This document shows, piece after piece, positions 55,803-64,000 of a stretch of 64,000 nucleotides of DNA. Source of the DNA: Candidatus Companilactobacillus pullicola. GTDB lineage: Bacteria > Bacillota > Bacilli > Lactobacillales > Lactobacillaceae. Each line of letters opens with the position of its first letter. Within the stretch, counting starts at the first letter, position 1. Made by a program: the position numbers and the translations under genes. The notes under the pieces are model-generated. The model was not told where the DNA came from. It saw only the letters and a list, made by a program, of their open reading frames with translations, and made no database searches. The stretch spans positions 1 to 64,000 of the forward strand of contig DXCM01000086.1 in assembly GCA_019116025.1 (NCBI GenBank), given 5' to 3'.

Positions 55803-56297
55803 CTAGTTCATTTGGTTAATTTGATCCAGCACCTTGTCATAACTTGGTTCGTCAGTTTGCACCGGAACAACCTCAGAATAAGTGATTTCACCGTTAGGGT
55901 CAACTACCCAGACCGAACGTGCCAAGATGTCTAAGTCTTCGATCCAAAGATTCGATTTCTTAGCAAAGTCACGATCAACGTCAGCTAGCATTTGCATGTT
56001 CTTAACATTCTCGGCAGCACACCAGTGATTTTGCTCCTCAACGGTATTAGTGGAAATGGTGACGAAGTTGATAGCCGTGTGACCGTCGACTTCTTCATTG
56101 AAACGTTTAGTTTGAATACTGCAGACACTAGTATTGATATTAGGTACAACACTGATCAGAAGTGGTTTGTCGAGTAAATCACTGAGCTTAACTTCTTGAT
56201 TGTTCTTATTATATACAGTAAAGTCAGGGAACTTGTCCCCAACAGCAAGAGGTTGACCAATAGTGGCAACAGTTTGTCCTTTAAATTCCAAATTCAT
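55803..56297 (-). CDS. tpx: Thiol peroxidase
   Basis: A 164-aa atypical 2-Cys peroxiredoxin. The peroxidatic Cys lies in NTSVCSIQTKRFNEE and the resolving Cys in NHWCAAENV; VGDKFPDF is at the N terminus. It reduces hydroperoxides using thioredoxin. GTG 56309 is an alternative start, but AAAGGGTG is better placed for ATG 56297. Confidence 0.92.
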   Translation of the reverse strand: MNLEFKGQTVATIGQPLAVGDKFPDFTVYNKNNQEVKLSDLLDKPLLISVVPNINTSVCSIQTKRFNEEVDGHTAINFVTISTNTVEEQNHWCAAENVKNMQMLADVDRDFAKKSNLWIEDLDILARSVWVVDPNGEITYSEVVPVQTDEPSYDKVLDQINQMN

Positions 56298-56392
56298 ACG
56301 AATATTCACCCTTTCTTTTTAAATACTAGATTTATTATAAGTTAGGGCTAAATAAAAACCTAGAAATTAGATTGTAAATTAGAGGTTACAAC

Positions 56393-56905
56393 ATGTTAAT
56401 AGAAGGAAAAGATATCAAGATAAGAGATTTCCAAGAAACAGACTTTCCCCAGTTCCAAGCCTTAGTAGGTGATAGAACCAATCATGAGCTGGCAGGATTG
56501 GAATACAGCATCGATCCAAGCTATGTTCATGAGTTGTTTGAGATGTATAAGAGAAGAGATGATTCTCATGTGATTGCCGAAGTAAAAAACAATACAATGG
56601 TAGGAATAATCGAAATCAATCATCGAGGGGAGTACGCAGACCTTGCGGCAACAAGAGAAATTGGCTTTGTAGTCGATCAAAAGTATCGTCGCAAAGGTTA
56701 CGCTACTCAAGCTATTCAATTAGTGGTTGATTACGGATTCAATCAAGAGCATTTAACCGAGATTTGGTCATCTACCGAAGAGAATAATCAGGTTCCACAA
56801 AAGGTTTTAGAAAAATTAGGATTCAAATACATTTATAGTGCCGACCAAGCGCTTCCATTCGCCACACAGAGCAATATGGTGAAATATTACCTTTTGAAGA
56901 AATGA
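56393..56905 (+). CDS. GNAT-family N-acetyltransferase (RimJ/RimL-like)
   Basis: A 170-aa acetyltransferase. IKIRDFQETDFPQFQAL opens the fold; EIGFVVDQKYRRKGYATQAIQ is the acetyl-CoA-binding motif A (RRKGYA); VPQKVLEKLGFKYIYS is motif B. AGAGG precedes the ATG. Acceptor unknown. It precedes the csc cluster but is probably a separate unit. Confidence 0.85.
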   Translation: MLIEGKDIKIRDFQETDFPQFQALVGDRTNHELAGLEYSIDPSYVHELFEMYKRRDDSHVIAEVKNNTMVGIIEINHRGEYADLAATREIGFVVDQKYRRKGYATQAIQLVVDYGFNQEHLTEIWSSTEENNQVPQKVLEKLGFKYIYSADQALPFATQSNMVKYYLLKK

Positions 56906-57018
56906 TTCACTTTTTGTAAGAAATTCTTAATTATTTCGGAGCAAGTAAACGATATACGGATGGTACTATACTTGTTGTAAGGAGAAAATAGACTGACTTT
57001 TGATGAGAGGTTTTTTAT

Positions 57019-57486
57019 ATGAAAAGAAAGATGAGAACTAGAAAAAGTCTCACAGTCAAAAAGCGAATAGTCGGTTTCTTCGCAATTGCCGTTATATTAT
57101 TAGGTGTGGTTGCAGGATTCAGCATTAACAAAGTTATTGCTGAATCTAACAACACGGCAGGGAATGGCGCTGCAGCACCAGTTGCGGTACTTGCCAAGAC
57201 GTCTGATAGCGATGCTTCAGGCGCAGGCGGGGGAGCAACCAATGCTAACGTCTTAGTTGGTGATAATACCGGAACAAGTACCGGTACACAAACACAGGCT
57301 AAAGATACTGACTATATTCCGTCAGTCAGCGTCAACAACATGTCGACATACCCACAAACGGGAGATGCACATGATACCGGATTAGTCATTTTAGGCTTTA
57401 CTATTTTGATTGGTCTATTCGCTTTTTATGGATTGAAGTTCCGGAAAAGCTTTCAATCTTTACACGTTTCAAAGGTAACAAATTGA
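57019..57486 (+). CDS. Small sortase-anchored surface protein (csc cluster stalk), YPQTG motif
   Basis: A 155-aa surface protein with a basic N terminus and signal helix (IVGFFAIAVILLGVVAGF). A Gly/Ala/Ser/Thr-rich stretch (about 45-100) leads to a sorting signal YPQTGDAHD at 111-119, a membrane helix (LVILGFTILIGLFAFYGL) and a basic tail. The first motif residue is Tyr instead of Leu. In csc clusters a small LPXTG protein of this kind (CscD) accompanies WxL and DUF916 genes. GAGAGG precedes the ATG. Confidence 0.82.
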   Translation: MKRKMRTRKSLTVKKRIVGFFAIAVILLGVVAGFSINKVIAESNNTAGNGAAAPVAVLAKTSDSDASGAGGGATNANVLVGDNTGTSTGTQTQAKDTDYIPSVSVNNMSTYPQTGDAHDTGLVILGFTILIGLFAFYGLKFRKSFQSLHVSKVTN

Positions 57487-57609
57487 TTCAATTCCGATAA
57501 ATAACTTTTACAAATTATGAGATGTACGGTTCGTAAAATTTGTTATTATCTAATTGTAATCAAGAAAGACAAAAACAAAAATAATTTTCTATATCAGGGA
57601 GGATATATC

Positions 57610-58425
57610 ATGAAATTATCTAAGAGTGTTTTAGCAGGATCATTAGCAACAGCAGGAATCGTTTTAGGAGCAATCGCACCAGCAGTTACAGCACAAGCCG
57701 CTACAGCAACAGGTGCTACAGCTAACGATGGTACTGTTACATATAAAGCAGGTACAAACGTTGGACCACTTGGTGGAGAAGATAGTAAATTAGCAATTGC
57801 CTTTGATTCAGCAGAAGGTAAAGGCGATGGTGAAGCAAGTGCAGAATCAAATGCTAACGTTAAGGTTCAATCAGGACTTCTAACATTAGATGCTGTTCCT
57901 GACTTTGGATTTGCTAACGCTGCTGAAGGTACAACAGTAGCATTGGATAACAATGATACTAATGGACATCCAGCAACAGATAGTGAAGGTCAAGATAAAT
58001 TAACAGTTACTGATTCTCGTGCCGGTGCACCTGGTTTTACAGTTGATGCAGCTATTACAAAGTTCCTTGCAGAAGGTTCAACTGATGCTACAAAAGGTAA
58101 AGCTTATACATTGAATTTGGGTCAAGCAAAGCTATTGAATGATAAAGGTGATAACGTTTCAACAAATGGTGTTGCTCTTACAAATGAAGCTCACCTTGTT
58201 GGTAAGGCTGATGGTACAACAGGTGACACATCTAATGTTATTTCACTAGATAAAGATACATACAACAATGGACCTATCAATGCTTCATTCAATAAGGATG
58301 CTGGTAATGCAACTTTGAATTTGAATGATACTTCAGATCCTGCAGCAGGTAATGGTGTTAAATCATACAATGCTACAATCACATGGACATTGAAGACTCT
58401 TGCAACATCAACTGATAAAGCTTAA
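57610..58425 (+). CDS. Small WxL-domain surface protein with altered first motif
   Basis: A 271-aa secreted protein cut after VTAQA (residue 30). Nearly the whole mature part is a WxL domain with the typical GGEDSKLAIAFDS-like and LTVTDSRAGAPG segments. The distal motif (YNATITWTL) is intact, but the proximal WxL is FTV (PGFTVDAAI). GGGAGG lies 7 nt before ATG 57610. It likely binds peptidoglycan together with the DUF916 proteins that follow. Confidence 0.87.
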   Translation: MKLSKSVLAGSLATAGIVLGAIAPAVTAQAATATGATANDGTVTYKAGTNVGPLGGEDSKLAIAFDSAEGKGDGEASAESNANVKVQSGLLTLDAVPDFGFANAAEGTTVALDNNDTNGHPATDSEGQDKLTVTDSRAGAPGFTVDAAITKFLAEGSTDATKGKAYTLNLGQAKLLNDKGDNVSTNGVALTNEAHLVGKADGTTGDTSNVISLDKDTYNNGPINASFNKDAGNATLNLNDTSDPAAGNGVKSYNATITWTLKTLATSTDKA

Positions 58426-58454
58426 TTAAATCAGAATAAAGTGAATAAATAACG

Positions 58455-58484
58455 ACCACTACTACAATAGTAGTGGTTTTTATT
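58455..58484 (+). terminator. Terminator after the small WxL gene
   Basis: ACCACTACTA-CAA-TAGTAGTGGT, perfect 10-bp stem followed by a T-rich run. Confidence 0.85.
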
Positions 58485-58542
58485 TTATAATATGAATGGG
58501 TTAATAATCATTAGATAGGTGATTTAAATATGGAGGTTTCAA

Positions 58543-59634
58543 ATGTTAAAAATTAAGTCAAAGATTACATTTATTTTGCCAGTAATTTTTGCATTTTTGT
58601 TAAGTTTACTGGGTGTAACAAATGTTAGTGCCGCAACTTCAGGAGATTATACAATTAGAGCTGCCGGAACTAGTAATGATGTCGTTAATGTTGATAACGG
58701 AAATTATTTTGTTACTGGAACTCCAGGTCAGACAACGGAAATAAAATTGCAGGTAATTAACAAGGCAAGTTCGACTCGTAATTTCATTTACTATGCTTCA
58801 ACAGCATATACCAATGATAATGGTGCTTTGGCATATGATAAGTCAAAGGTAACAGATCCATCTCTAAAGATTCAGACAAAAGATGCTATCTCTCCAAATA
58901 AATCTACATTTAAAGTTCCAGGGAATACATCTGCTATGATAACTTTGAAGTTAACGATACCTAGCAAAAAGTATGATGGTACTATAATGGGTGGTGTTAC
59001 TGTTGCACCTTATAAAGAAAAGGCTAAGGGGACTGTTGGAAGTAACGGTAATTTAATTAAGAATAAATTTAGTTACTCTATTCCTGTTCAAATTAAGCAA
59101 AAGGGATCTGAAACAGTTCAACCTAAATATTCAATTAGAACAGTTAAGCCTGATTTGACTACTACTTCTAAAGGACAGAAGCAAGGTGTCCAAGCTAATA
59201 TCCATAATGCAACTAATTCTTACTCTGGATCCTTATCAGCCAAGGCGATAGTAACTAAAAAGGGTGATAAGAATTTTAAAATCACACAATTGTACGATGA
59301 TCAGAATCTTGCTTCCACAACAAATTATAATCTAGGTATTTCATGGGGAAAGAAGACACTCCAAGCCGGTGATTATCATTTGAAATTAACTTATAAAACT
59401 CAAGGTGGTTTGAAGACTTGGGTTCTAAACAAAGACTTTACAATTACAAACAACGATGCTGCTAAGTACAACAAATTAGCAGGTATTAAGCCAAACTATC
59501 TATGGTTATACATCCTATTAGGTATTCTTGCATTGGCAATTATCCTAGGATTGGGTATTTACTTAGGTAAGAGAAACAACAATAAGAACAACAACGGTGG
59601 AAATGGTAGTCAACCAACAAGACGTCGCCGTTAA
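58543..59634 (+). CDS. DUF916/DUF3324 WxL-complex protein 1
   Basis: A 363-aa membrane-anchored surface protein (CscA type). Signal peptide ends near NVSA-AT. The DUF916 domain (about 30-160: RNFIYYASTAYTNDNG, GTIMGGVTVAP) is followed by DUF3324 (about 180-310: PDLTTTSKGQKQGVQANIHN). A C-terminal helix (LWLYILLGILALAIILGLGIYLG) and an Arg/Asn-rich tail hold it in the membrane. GGAGG precedes the ATG. Known family members bind WxL proteins and peptidoglycan. Confidence 0.9.
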   Translation: MLKIKSKITFILPVIFAFLLSLLGVTNVSAATSGDYTIRAAGTSNDVVNVDNGNYFVTGTPGQTTEIKLQVINKASSTRNFIYYASTAYTNDNGALAYDKSKVTDPSLKIQTKDAISPNKSTFKVPGNTSAMITLKLTIPSKKYDGTIMGGVTVAPYKEKAKGTVGSNGNLIKNKFSYSIPVQIKQKGSETVQPKYSIRTVKPDLTTTSKGQKQGVQANIHNATNSYSGSLSAKAIVTKKGDKNFKITQLYDDQNLASTTNYNLGISWGKKTLQAGDYHLKLTYKTQGGLKTWVLNKDFTITNNDAAKYNKLAGIKPNYLWLYILLGILALAIILGLGIYLGKRNNNKNNNGGNGSQPTRRRR

Positions 59635-59662
59635 TATTGTTTGATAAATAATTAAATATTAA

Positions 59663-59692
59663 GCTGTTCCAAGACTTGGAACGGCTTTTTTA
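59663..59692 (+). terminator. Terminator between DUF916 genes 1 and 2
   Basis: GCTGTTCCAAG-A-CTTGGAACGGC with one mismatch, followed by six T. Confidence 0.8.
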
Positions 59693-59730
59693 GTATTATT
59701 AGAGGTGAAGTAATTATCAGGGGCAGAACA

Positions 59731-60723
59731 ATGAATAAAAAAATAATCTATTTTCTATCAATGGTATTCTTTGCCTTTATAGGCTTTGTGACGATAAATG
59801 GTACAACTGTGAAAGCAGATATTAATAATGTTACGGTTACGCCTCTAATTGAAGATGACTCTGCTGATGTCACTGACAGATTCGATATTGTTGGAAAACC
59901 GAATGCCACTCGTACAGTTAAAATTTCTATTGGTAATTTCAGTATCAATAAGCTACATCTAAAAATTGTACCGACAAATGCAACGACTTCGATGGACGGT
60001 AAAATTGTCTATACTGATAAAGTTCGTGCAGGTCAATATGGTCTTAAGTATGCATTTGCTGATATGACTAAGTCCCAAACTCTAGTTTTAGCACCTAATA
60101 AGACCAAAGATGTGACTTTTAAAATTAAATTGCCATCTGAAAAGGTTGACGGTTTAGTTATGGGTGGTTTTAATGTTTACGATGCTTCTAAAGATGGTCT
60201 CAAAGGTAACGCTAATGTTCCAGTATGGATAACTGGCGACAATAAAGCGGTTGGTGGCATTGTCAGTTTGCACAACTTAGCTTTGGACGTTATTGATCGT
60301 AAGCCGCACGTTATTATTAATTTACAGAATAAAGAACCTGGTCAGATGAAGAATGTTATTGTTCATATGACTGTAAAACGTAAAAGTTGGTTAGATCGTT
60401 TTAACTTAGGACCTAAGGAAATGGTTGCCGATACGACGTATAATAAAGTTGCACCTAATTCCGCAATTCCGGTTGATTTTGATCAGAATCAAACGCCGAT
60501 TCAAGCTGGAACTTACGTTGTTAAAGGTGCGGCCAGAAGTGGAAAAGCCACTTGGACTTTTCACAAGACATATAAAATTACGCAAGATCAAGCTAATGAT
60601 ATCAATAAACGTTGTAAAGGTTTGGTTTACAACAAAACTACAACTTACATCCTTATTGTCTGTGTCTTAGTTTCATTGATCTTCCTTATTTTCTGGGCTA
60701 TTTGGTATTCAGGTAGGAGTTAA
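59731..60723 (+). CDS. DUF916/DUF3324 WxL-complex protein 2
   Basis: A 330-aa protein of the same architecture: signal peptide (ending TTVKA), DUF916 (VTPLIEDDSADVTDRFDIV, VDGLVMGGFNVYDAS), DUF3324 (VSLHNLALDVIDRKPHVIIN) and a C-terminal helix with a very short tail (YILIVCVLVSLIFLIFWAIW). It lies 4 nt before the third copy and is co-transcribed with it. Confidence 0.88.
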   Translation: MNKKIIYFLSMVFFAFIGFVTINGTTVKADINNVTVTPLIEDDSADVTDRFDIVGKPNATRTVKISIGNFSINKLHLKIVPTNATTSMDGKIVYTDKVRAGQYGLKYAFADMTKSQTLVLAPNKTKDVTFKIKLPSEKVDGLVMGGFNVYDASKDGLKGNANVPVWITGDNKAVGGIVSLHNLALDVIDRKPHVIINLQNKEPGQMKNVIVHMTVKRKSWLDRFNLGPKEMVADTTYNKVAPNSAIPVDFDQNQTPIQAGTYVVKGAARSGKATWTFHKTYKITQDQANDINKRCKGLVYNKTTTYILIVCVLVSLIFLIFWAIWYSGRS

Positions 60724-60727
60724 AAAT

Positions 60728-61840
60728 ATGAGAAAACGGATAATATTATTTCTTTCAACACTGTTGATGTGTCTGGTTGCCTTTCTGCCAGCGACAACAG
60801 TGAAAGCAGCACCAGATAAATCATATGCGATCCAAGCAATTTTACCCGATAATCAAGTTGACAAAAATGAGTCATATTTCGATTTGAAGATAACTCCTAA
60901 GAAGGAACAAACTTTGAAGGTGTTGATTGCTAATACTGGTACGAAACCAATCACGGTAACCGCTGAGGTCAATAATGCCTATACGGCGGACTCTGGTGTG
61001 ATTGGCTATGACAAATACAACGCTAAATTGTACAAGTCAAAACTTCCTTCATTGACATCATTAGTTGATGGTTCAAGGAAACAAGTTGTAAAGTTAGGCA
61101 CTGGTGAGAATAAGACTGTTTCATTCAAAGTTAAATCGCCAGATTCTGAATATGCTGGGATTATTCTTGGTGGTGTCACGACTACAGCCTCAGTTAGTCC
61201 CACTAAGTCAAAGAACATCAACATTAAGAACCAAGTACGTTACGTCAAAGGTGTTGTATTGCGTTCCAAAGATGATGGAGTAATGCCTGATATGCATCTA
61301 ACATCAGCCGCTCCAAGAGCCGTAGCCGGTTCAACGGGTATTTCATATATGTTGGATAATACAGCTCCAATTAACGTCAACAAGGTCAAATTAACAGCAC
61401 GTATCAAACATAATGGTAAAACTATTAAGTATAGTGCTGACAATTTACAGTTTGCGCCTAACTCACAATTCAATTATTTCATTCCGATTAGTAAGTTAAG
61501 TGCCGGTAGCTATAAAGCACACATTACTTTGAAGAATGATTCTGGATTCTCGAAATCATTCGATAAGAATATTTCGATCCAACAGAAGGAAATTGATAGT
61601 GTACAAAAAGCTGTTAATCCAAAACAGGAAAGCAATAATAAGCAGTGGATTGGTATTATTGTTGGAATTATCGTTCTAATTGTTATTGCAGTTTGGATGT
61701 ACTTGTACTATTCACAACGTAATAAGAATGGTAAAGGACCTAAGGGTCGTAGTGGATTGAGGTTAGGTAAGAAACCTAAGAATGATCCTAATAAGACTAC
61801 TAGATCTGGTAATACTAGAACCGAAAGACATAAGAAGTAG
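60728..61840 (+). CDS. DUF916/DUF3324 WxL-complex protein 3
   Basis: A 370-aa protein: signal peptide ending TTVKA-AP, DUF916 (YAIQAILPDNQVDKNESYF, YAGIILGGVTTTASV), DUF3324 (YVKGVVLRSKDDGVMPDMHL) and a C-terminal helix (WIGIIVGIIVLIVIAVWMYL) with a long basic tail (about 40 residues). The TAG stop is the first part of repeat copy D, so the tail length may have been set by that insertion. Confidence 0.9.
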   Translation: MRKRIILFLSTLLMCLVAFLPATTVKAAPDKSYAIQAILPDNQVDKNESYFDLKITPKKEQTLKVLIANTGTKPITVTAEVNNAYTADSGVIGYDKYNAKLYKSKLPSLTSLVDGSRKQVVKLGTGENKTVSFKVKSPDSEYAGIILGGVTTTASVSPTKSKNINIKNQVRYVKGVVLRSKDDGVMPDMHLTSAAPRAVAGSTGISYMLDNTAPINVNKVKLTARIKHNGKTIKYSADNLQFAPNSQFNYFIPISKLSAGSYKAHITLKNDSGFSKSFDKNISIQQKEIDSVQKAVNPKQESNNKQWIGIIVGIIVLIVIAVWMYLYYSQRNKNGKGPKGRSGLRLGKKPKNDPNKTTRSGNTRTERHKK

Positions 61841-61991
61841 AGAGTGGAGCAGGGGTGGTTAGCCCACGAGGATTTGCCTAAGAAGTGAAATTATCCGCCG
61901 AACTTGCGGATGATTCCACTTCTGTAGCAAACCACAATGGGCTACCCCTGCGGAACTCGTTTCCACTATAAAACATAGGACCATGGTTATT
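61841..61991 (+). repeat. Family-1 structured repeat, copy D (3' UTR of DUF916 gene 3)
   Basis: Cleanest copy. Terminal AGTGGA/TCCACT, outer stem GCAGGGGT/ACCCCTGC, second segment AGCCCA/TGGGCT, shared TTTGCCTA...TAGCAAA, and inner hairpin AGAAGTG-AAT-ATCCGC with GCGGAT-ATT-CACTTCT. It starts at the TAG stop and is followed 7 nt later by a terminator. Confidence 0.92.
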
Positions 61992-61997
61992 TAAAAA

Positions 61998-62057
61998 CAA
62001 AGGGACCAGTGAAGAAGTCATCAATTTTGGATGATTGCTTCACTGGTCCTTTTTTAT
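61998..62057 (+). terminator. Terminator after DUF916 gene 3 and repeat copy D
   Basis: AAGGGACCAGTGAAG pairs with CTTCACTGGTCCTTT; an inner TCATC/GATGA extends the hairpin; T-run follows. Confidence 0.88.
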
Positions 62058-62189
62058 TTAAGAAACTATTCACAAAATTAGTCAAATAATCATTTAATTA
62101 ATTGAACTTTTTGATTATTATGGTAGCTAGATTTTATCATTGAGAATATAATCATTCACATAAGTAGTCTCAAGAGGGAGGGACTTACT

Positions 62190-64000
62190 ATTGGAAGAAT
62201 AGGGAAGTCAGTAAAAATAATTTGCCTACTTTTATTTATTTTGACATCATTTTTATTTATTGGAGGGACTAGAGTTTTGGCTGGTAGTACGCCATCGGGA
62301 TTAAACTCAGATGATATTTTGGGATATAATCCTTCAGAGTCAATCGGTGGAAGACCAAAAAAAGATGGGATTTTTACATGCCCCACTAAATTAGTCACTG
62401 GTGGAGGTAATGGTGCAATTGTTTATACCAGTATTTCTAGTAATTCAACTCATATCAGTTTTTGGAACACTAGAAGCAATAACGGCGTTCTCTGGTCAAA
62501 TGAAAAAAATAAAATGGATGTCACGAAGAATCATTACTTTTCTTTTTGGTTAAACGTTCCCGCTACAACTGAAGTGGGCGGAGGTCTAGCCTTTGTCATG
62601 CAAAATGATTCAAAAGGGACAAATGCATTATCAACTTTGAATGGCAACTTGATTTCACCGATGGAAACATTAGGAGTCTGGGCTGCTGATCAAAATAGTC
62701 CGCATATGGCTAATGCTATTCAAAACAGTTGGGCACTAGAATTTGATAATTATCCTAATACGACAGGGACAATTGATAATGCTTTTGACAAAGATTCGAG
62801 TTTAGATAACTCACAATTGGGTATCGGTAAACTACATATTGCCTCCAATTATCCGGCTGATGCGACTTCTTATGTGCCATTGAACAATAGAGCGTACACA
62901 TTGATTCATCGTTCACCGATTTACCGTACGATCGGTTTTGACAGTGGCTGGCATCATGTTTCAATATTGTATAATCCTAATGATGATAAGACTGCAAATG
63001 TTACTTATAAATTCAATGATAAGAATATTGATGGGACTCCAAATGTGAATACTGGAGTGGATTCCGTTACGAATCCAATTGAAGAGGACAAAACGGTTCA
63101 GCTTGATTTAAGTAAATTCAATTTGGGTACTAATAAGAAACTTACTTGGGGTTTTGTCGGTGCTGGAAAAACAACACCTAGTGCCACTCAAGTAATTTAT
63201 GAACAATTGTCGTCTCTAGCCGATGTTTCACAAGATGCTAAGATTTTTGATACTACTCAAAATAATCGTGAACTAACATCTAACTATAAAGAAATCAATG
63301 CTGGCGATGCTTTAAAAATGCAATATACTTTGAAATATAACGGCGGACAAGAAAATTTTGAAAATGTAAAAACGACGATAGGGTTACCAGAAAATGTTAC
63401 CTTGAATCATGGGGCCTCGATTAAGTTTGCTAACGGTAATACTGAAGCTATTTCCGATACGGAAATTGATAAAGCCAATAATACTAGAGTCTTGAATCAC
63501 ACGATTAGTGCCACCAGCAATGCAATGAATATGACGAACAATCAGGCTACGATTACTTTAACTGGTACAACGCCAAGTACTGTGGCAGATAATACCGAAG
63601 TTCCTGCTAGCCACGCTCATTTTGTCAGTGATACTTATATTGGTGATGCGATGGCAACTGATTTTATTATTCGTAATCCCAAAATTAAGACGTTGAATTT
63701 GAGTGCTGATATGACGCCGACTGAGATTTCGGCAGTTACTAGTACCAACTTAACTGGTTCACTCAGTTATGCTGATGGCAGTGCCTTTGAAAGTGAAGGG
63801 GCCTTTCTCAACATAACAGTTGATGATAAGGATTTAAGTCAGATGGCGATTACAACTGATGATAATAGTAAAAGGATTGATTTTTCAATTCCCTTTTATG
63901 GTAGTGCAGATGCCGGTAATGATTTGTCCTCACAACAAATTTTAGGTGTAGGGACACATAAAATTACAATTTACGCTAATGACCATTACAATAATAAATC
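62190..64000 (+). CDS. Large L-type-lectin surface protein (WxL family), partial, probable ATT start
   Basis: The frame is open from 62190 to the right edge (over 600 codons). The signal peptide is excellent: GRIGKSVKIICLLLF...TRVLA-GS. A lectin-like domain follows (GGGLAFVMQNDSKGTNAL, ETLGVWAAD, IQNSWALEFDNYP), then Ig-like repeats, as in the genes at 46245 and 48681. No ATG, GTG or TTG lies in frame between the ribosome site and the signal peptide. GGGAGGG (62176-62182) is 7 nt from ATT 62190, so AUU is the likely start. The C-terminal WxL domain would lie beyond the window. Confidence 0.85.
   Translation, partial: MGRIGKSVKIICLLLFILTSFLFIGGTRVLAGSTPSGLNSDDILGYNPSESIGGRPKKDGIFTCPTKLVTGGGNGAIVYTSISSNSTHISFWNTRSNNGVLWSNEKNKMDVTKNHYFSFWLNVPATTEVGGGLAFVMQNDSKGTNALSTLNGNLISPMETLGVWAADQNSPHMANAIQNSWALEFDNYPNTTGTIDNAFDKDSSLDNSQLGIGKLHIASNYPADATSYVPLNNRAYTLIHRSPIYRTIGFDSGWHHVSILYNPNDDKTANVTYKFNDKNIDGTPNVNTGVDSVTNPIEEDKTVQLDLSKFNLGTNKKLTWGFVGAGKTTPSATQVIYEQLSSLADVSQDAKIFDTTQNNRELTSNYKEINAGDALKMQYTLKYNGGQENFENVKTTIGLPENVTLNHGASIKFANGNTEAISDTEIDKANNTRVLNHTISATSNAMNMTNNQATITLTGTTPSTVADNTEVPASHAHFVSDTYIGDAMATDFIIRNPKIKTLNLSADMTPTEISAVTSTNLTGSLSYADGSAFESEGAFLNITVDDKDLSQMAITTDDNSKRIDFSIPFYGSADAGNDLSSQQILGVGTHKITIYANDHYNNK

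Noticed and set aside
62156-62398. 80-codon minus-strand frame at the start of the lectin-type gene
   Set aside because: Antisense to a clear signal peptide and lectin domain on the plus strand.

Overview
The window looks like the chromosome of a low-GC lactic acid bacterium of the Lactobacillaceae. WxL/DUF916 surface-protein clusters, acetolactate synthase/decarboxylase, an Nramp manganese importer, SLAP-type surface repeats and a Wzx/Wzy exopolysaccharide locus all fit. The mix resembles Companilactobacillus, but that genus call is inference. No rRNA, tRNA, CRISPR array or intact transposase was seen.

Layout. 1-7.6 kb: sugar uptake. A PTS IIABC transporter with a promoter/cre overlap is followed by an esterase-like hydrolase. 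A complete LicT-type beta-glucoside operon comes next (RAT/terminator switch, IIBCA transporter, 6-phospho-beta-glucosidase, antiterminator). 7.6-11.1 kb: a LacI-type regulator with two operator-like palindromes and two tandem EamA transporters. 11.1-15 kb: a 5'-truncated HicB-like gene, an orphan HigA-like gene, and alsS-alsD divergent from a MarR regulator. 15-22.8 kb: a large membrane protein of unknown role, WYL and Mor-type regulators, then a manganese module (MntR, a small upstream ORF, Usp, MntH, three MntR-like boxes) and a divergent deformylase homologue. 23.3-26 kb: GT8, a leaderless ribbon-helix-helix gene behind a perfect 20-bp palindrome, a slipin, and a decayed glycosyltransferase.

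26.3-42 kb: an exopolysaccharide/cell-wall polymer locus (Wzz, tyrosine kinase, priming transferase, DUF4422, three glycosyltransferases, Wzy, Glf, Wzx, LCP protein). It continues into an acyltransferase, a SLAP-repeat surface protein and a second LCP protein with a long Ser/Gly tail. The first LCP protein has lost residues the family normally conserves. 42-46.2 kb: an AAA ATPase of the type often found in phage-defence loci, an AbrB-like orphan antitoxin, and an ArsR regulator divergent from a P1B metal ATPase. 46.2-64 kb: surface-complex genes. Two large lectin/WxL proteins lie on the minus strand; a purine permease, NAD-binding protein, flavoprotein, Tpx and GNAT follow; then a csc-type cluster (sortase-anchored stalk, small WxL, three DUF916 proteins and a large lectin-type protein running off the right edge from a probable AUU start).

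The most unusual signal is two families of dispersed structured repeats. Family 1 (four copies: 11829-11981, 22087-22241, 25341-25516, 61841-61991) always lies in sense orientation immediately behind a stop codon and ahead of an intrinsic terminator. Its stems differ in sequence between copies but stay complementary, as expected for an RNA or DNA fold under selection. Family 2 (22977-23152, 53636-53800, 53991-54152) has a different fold with the same compensatory behaviour. Neither is explained by the protein-coding annotation.
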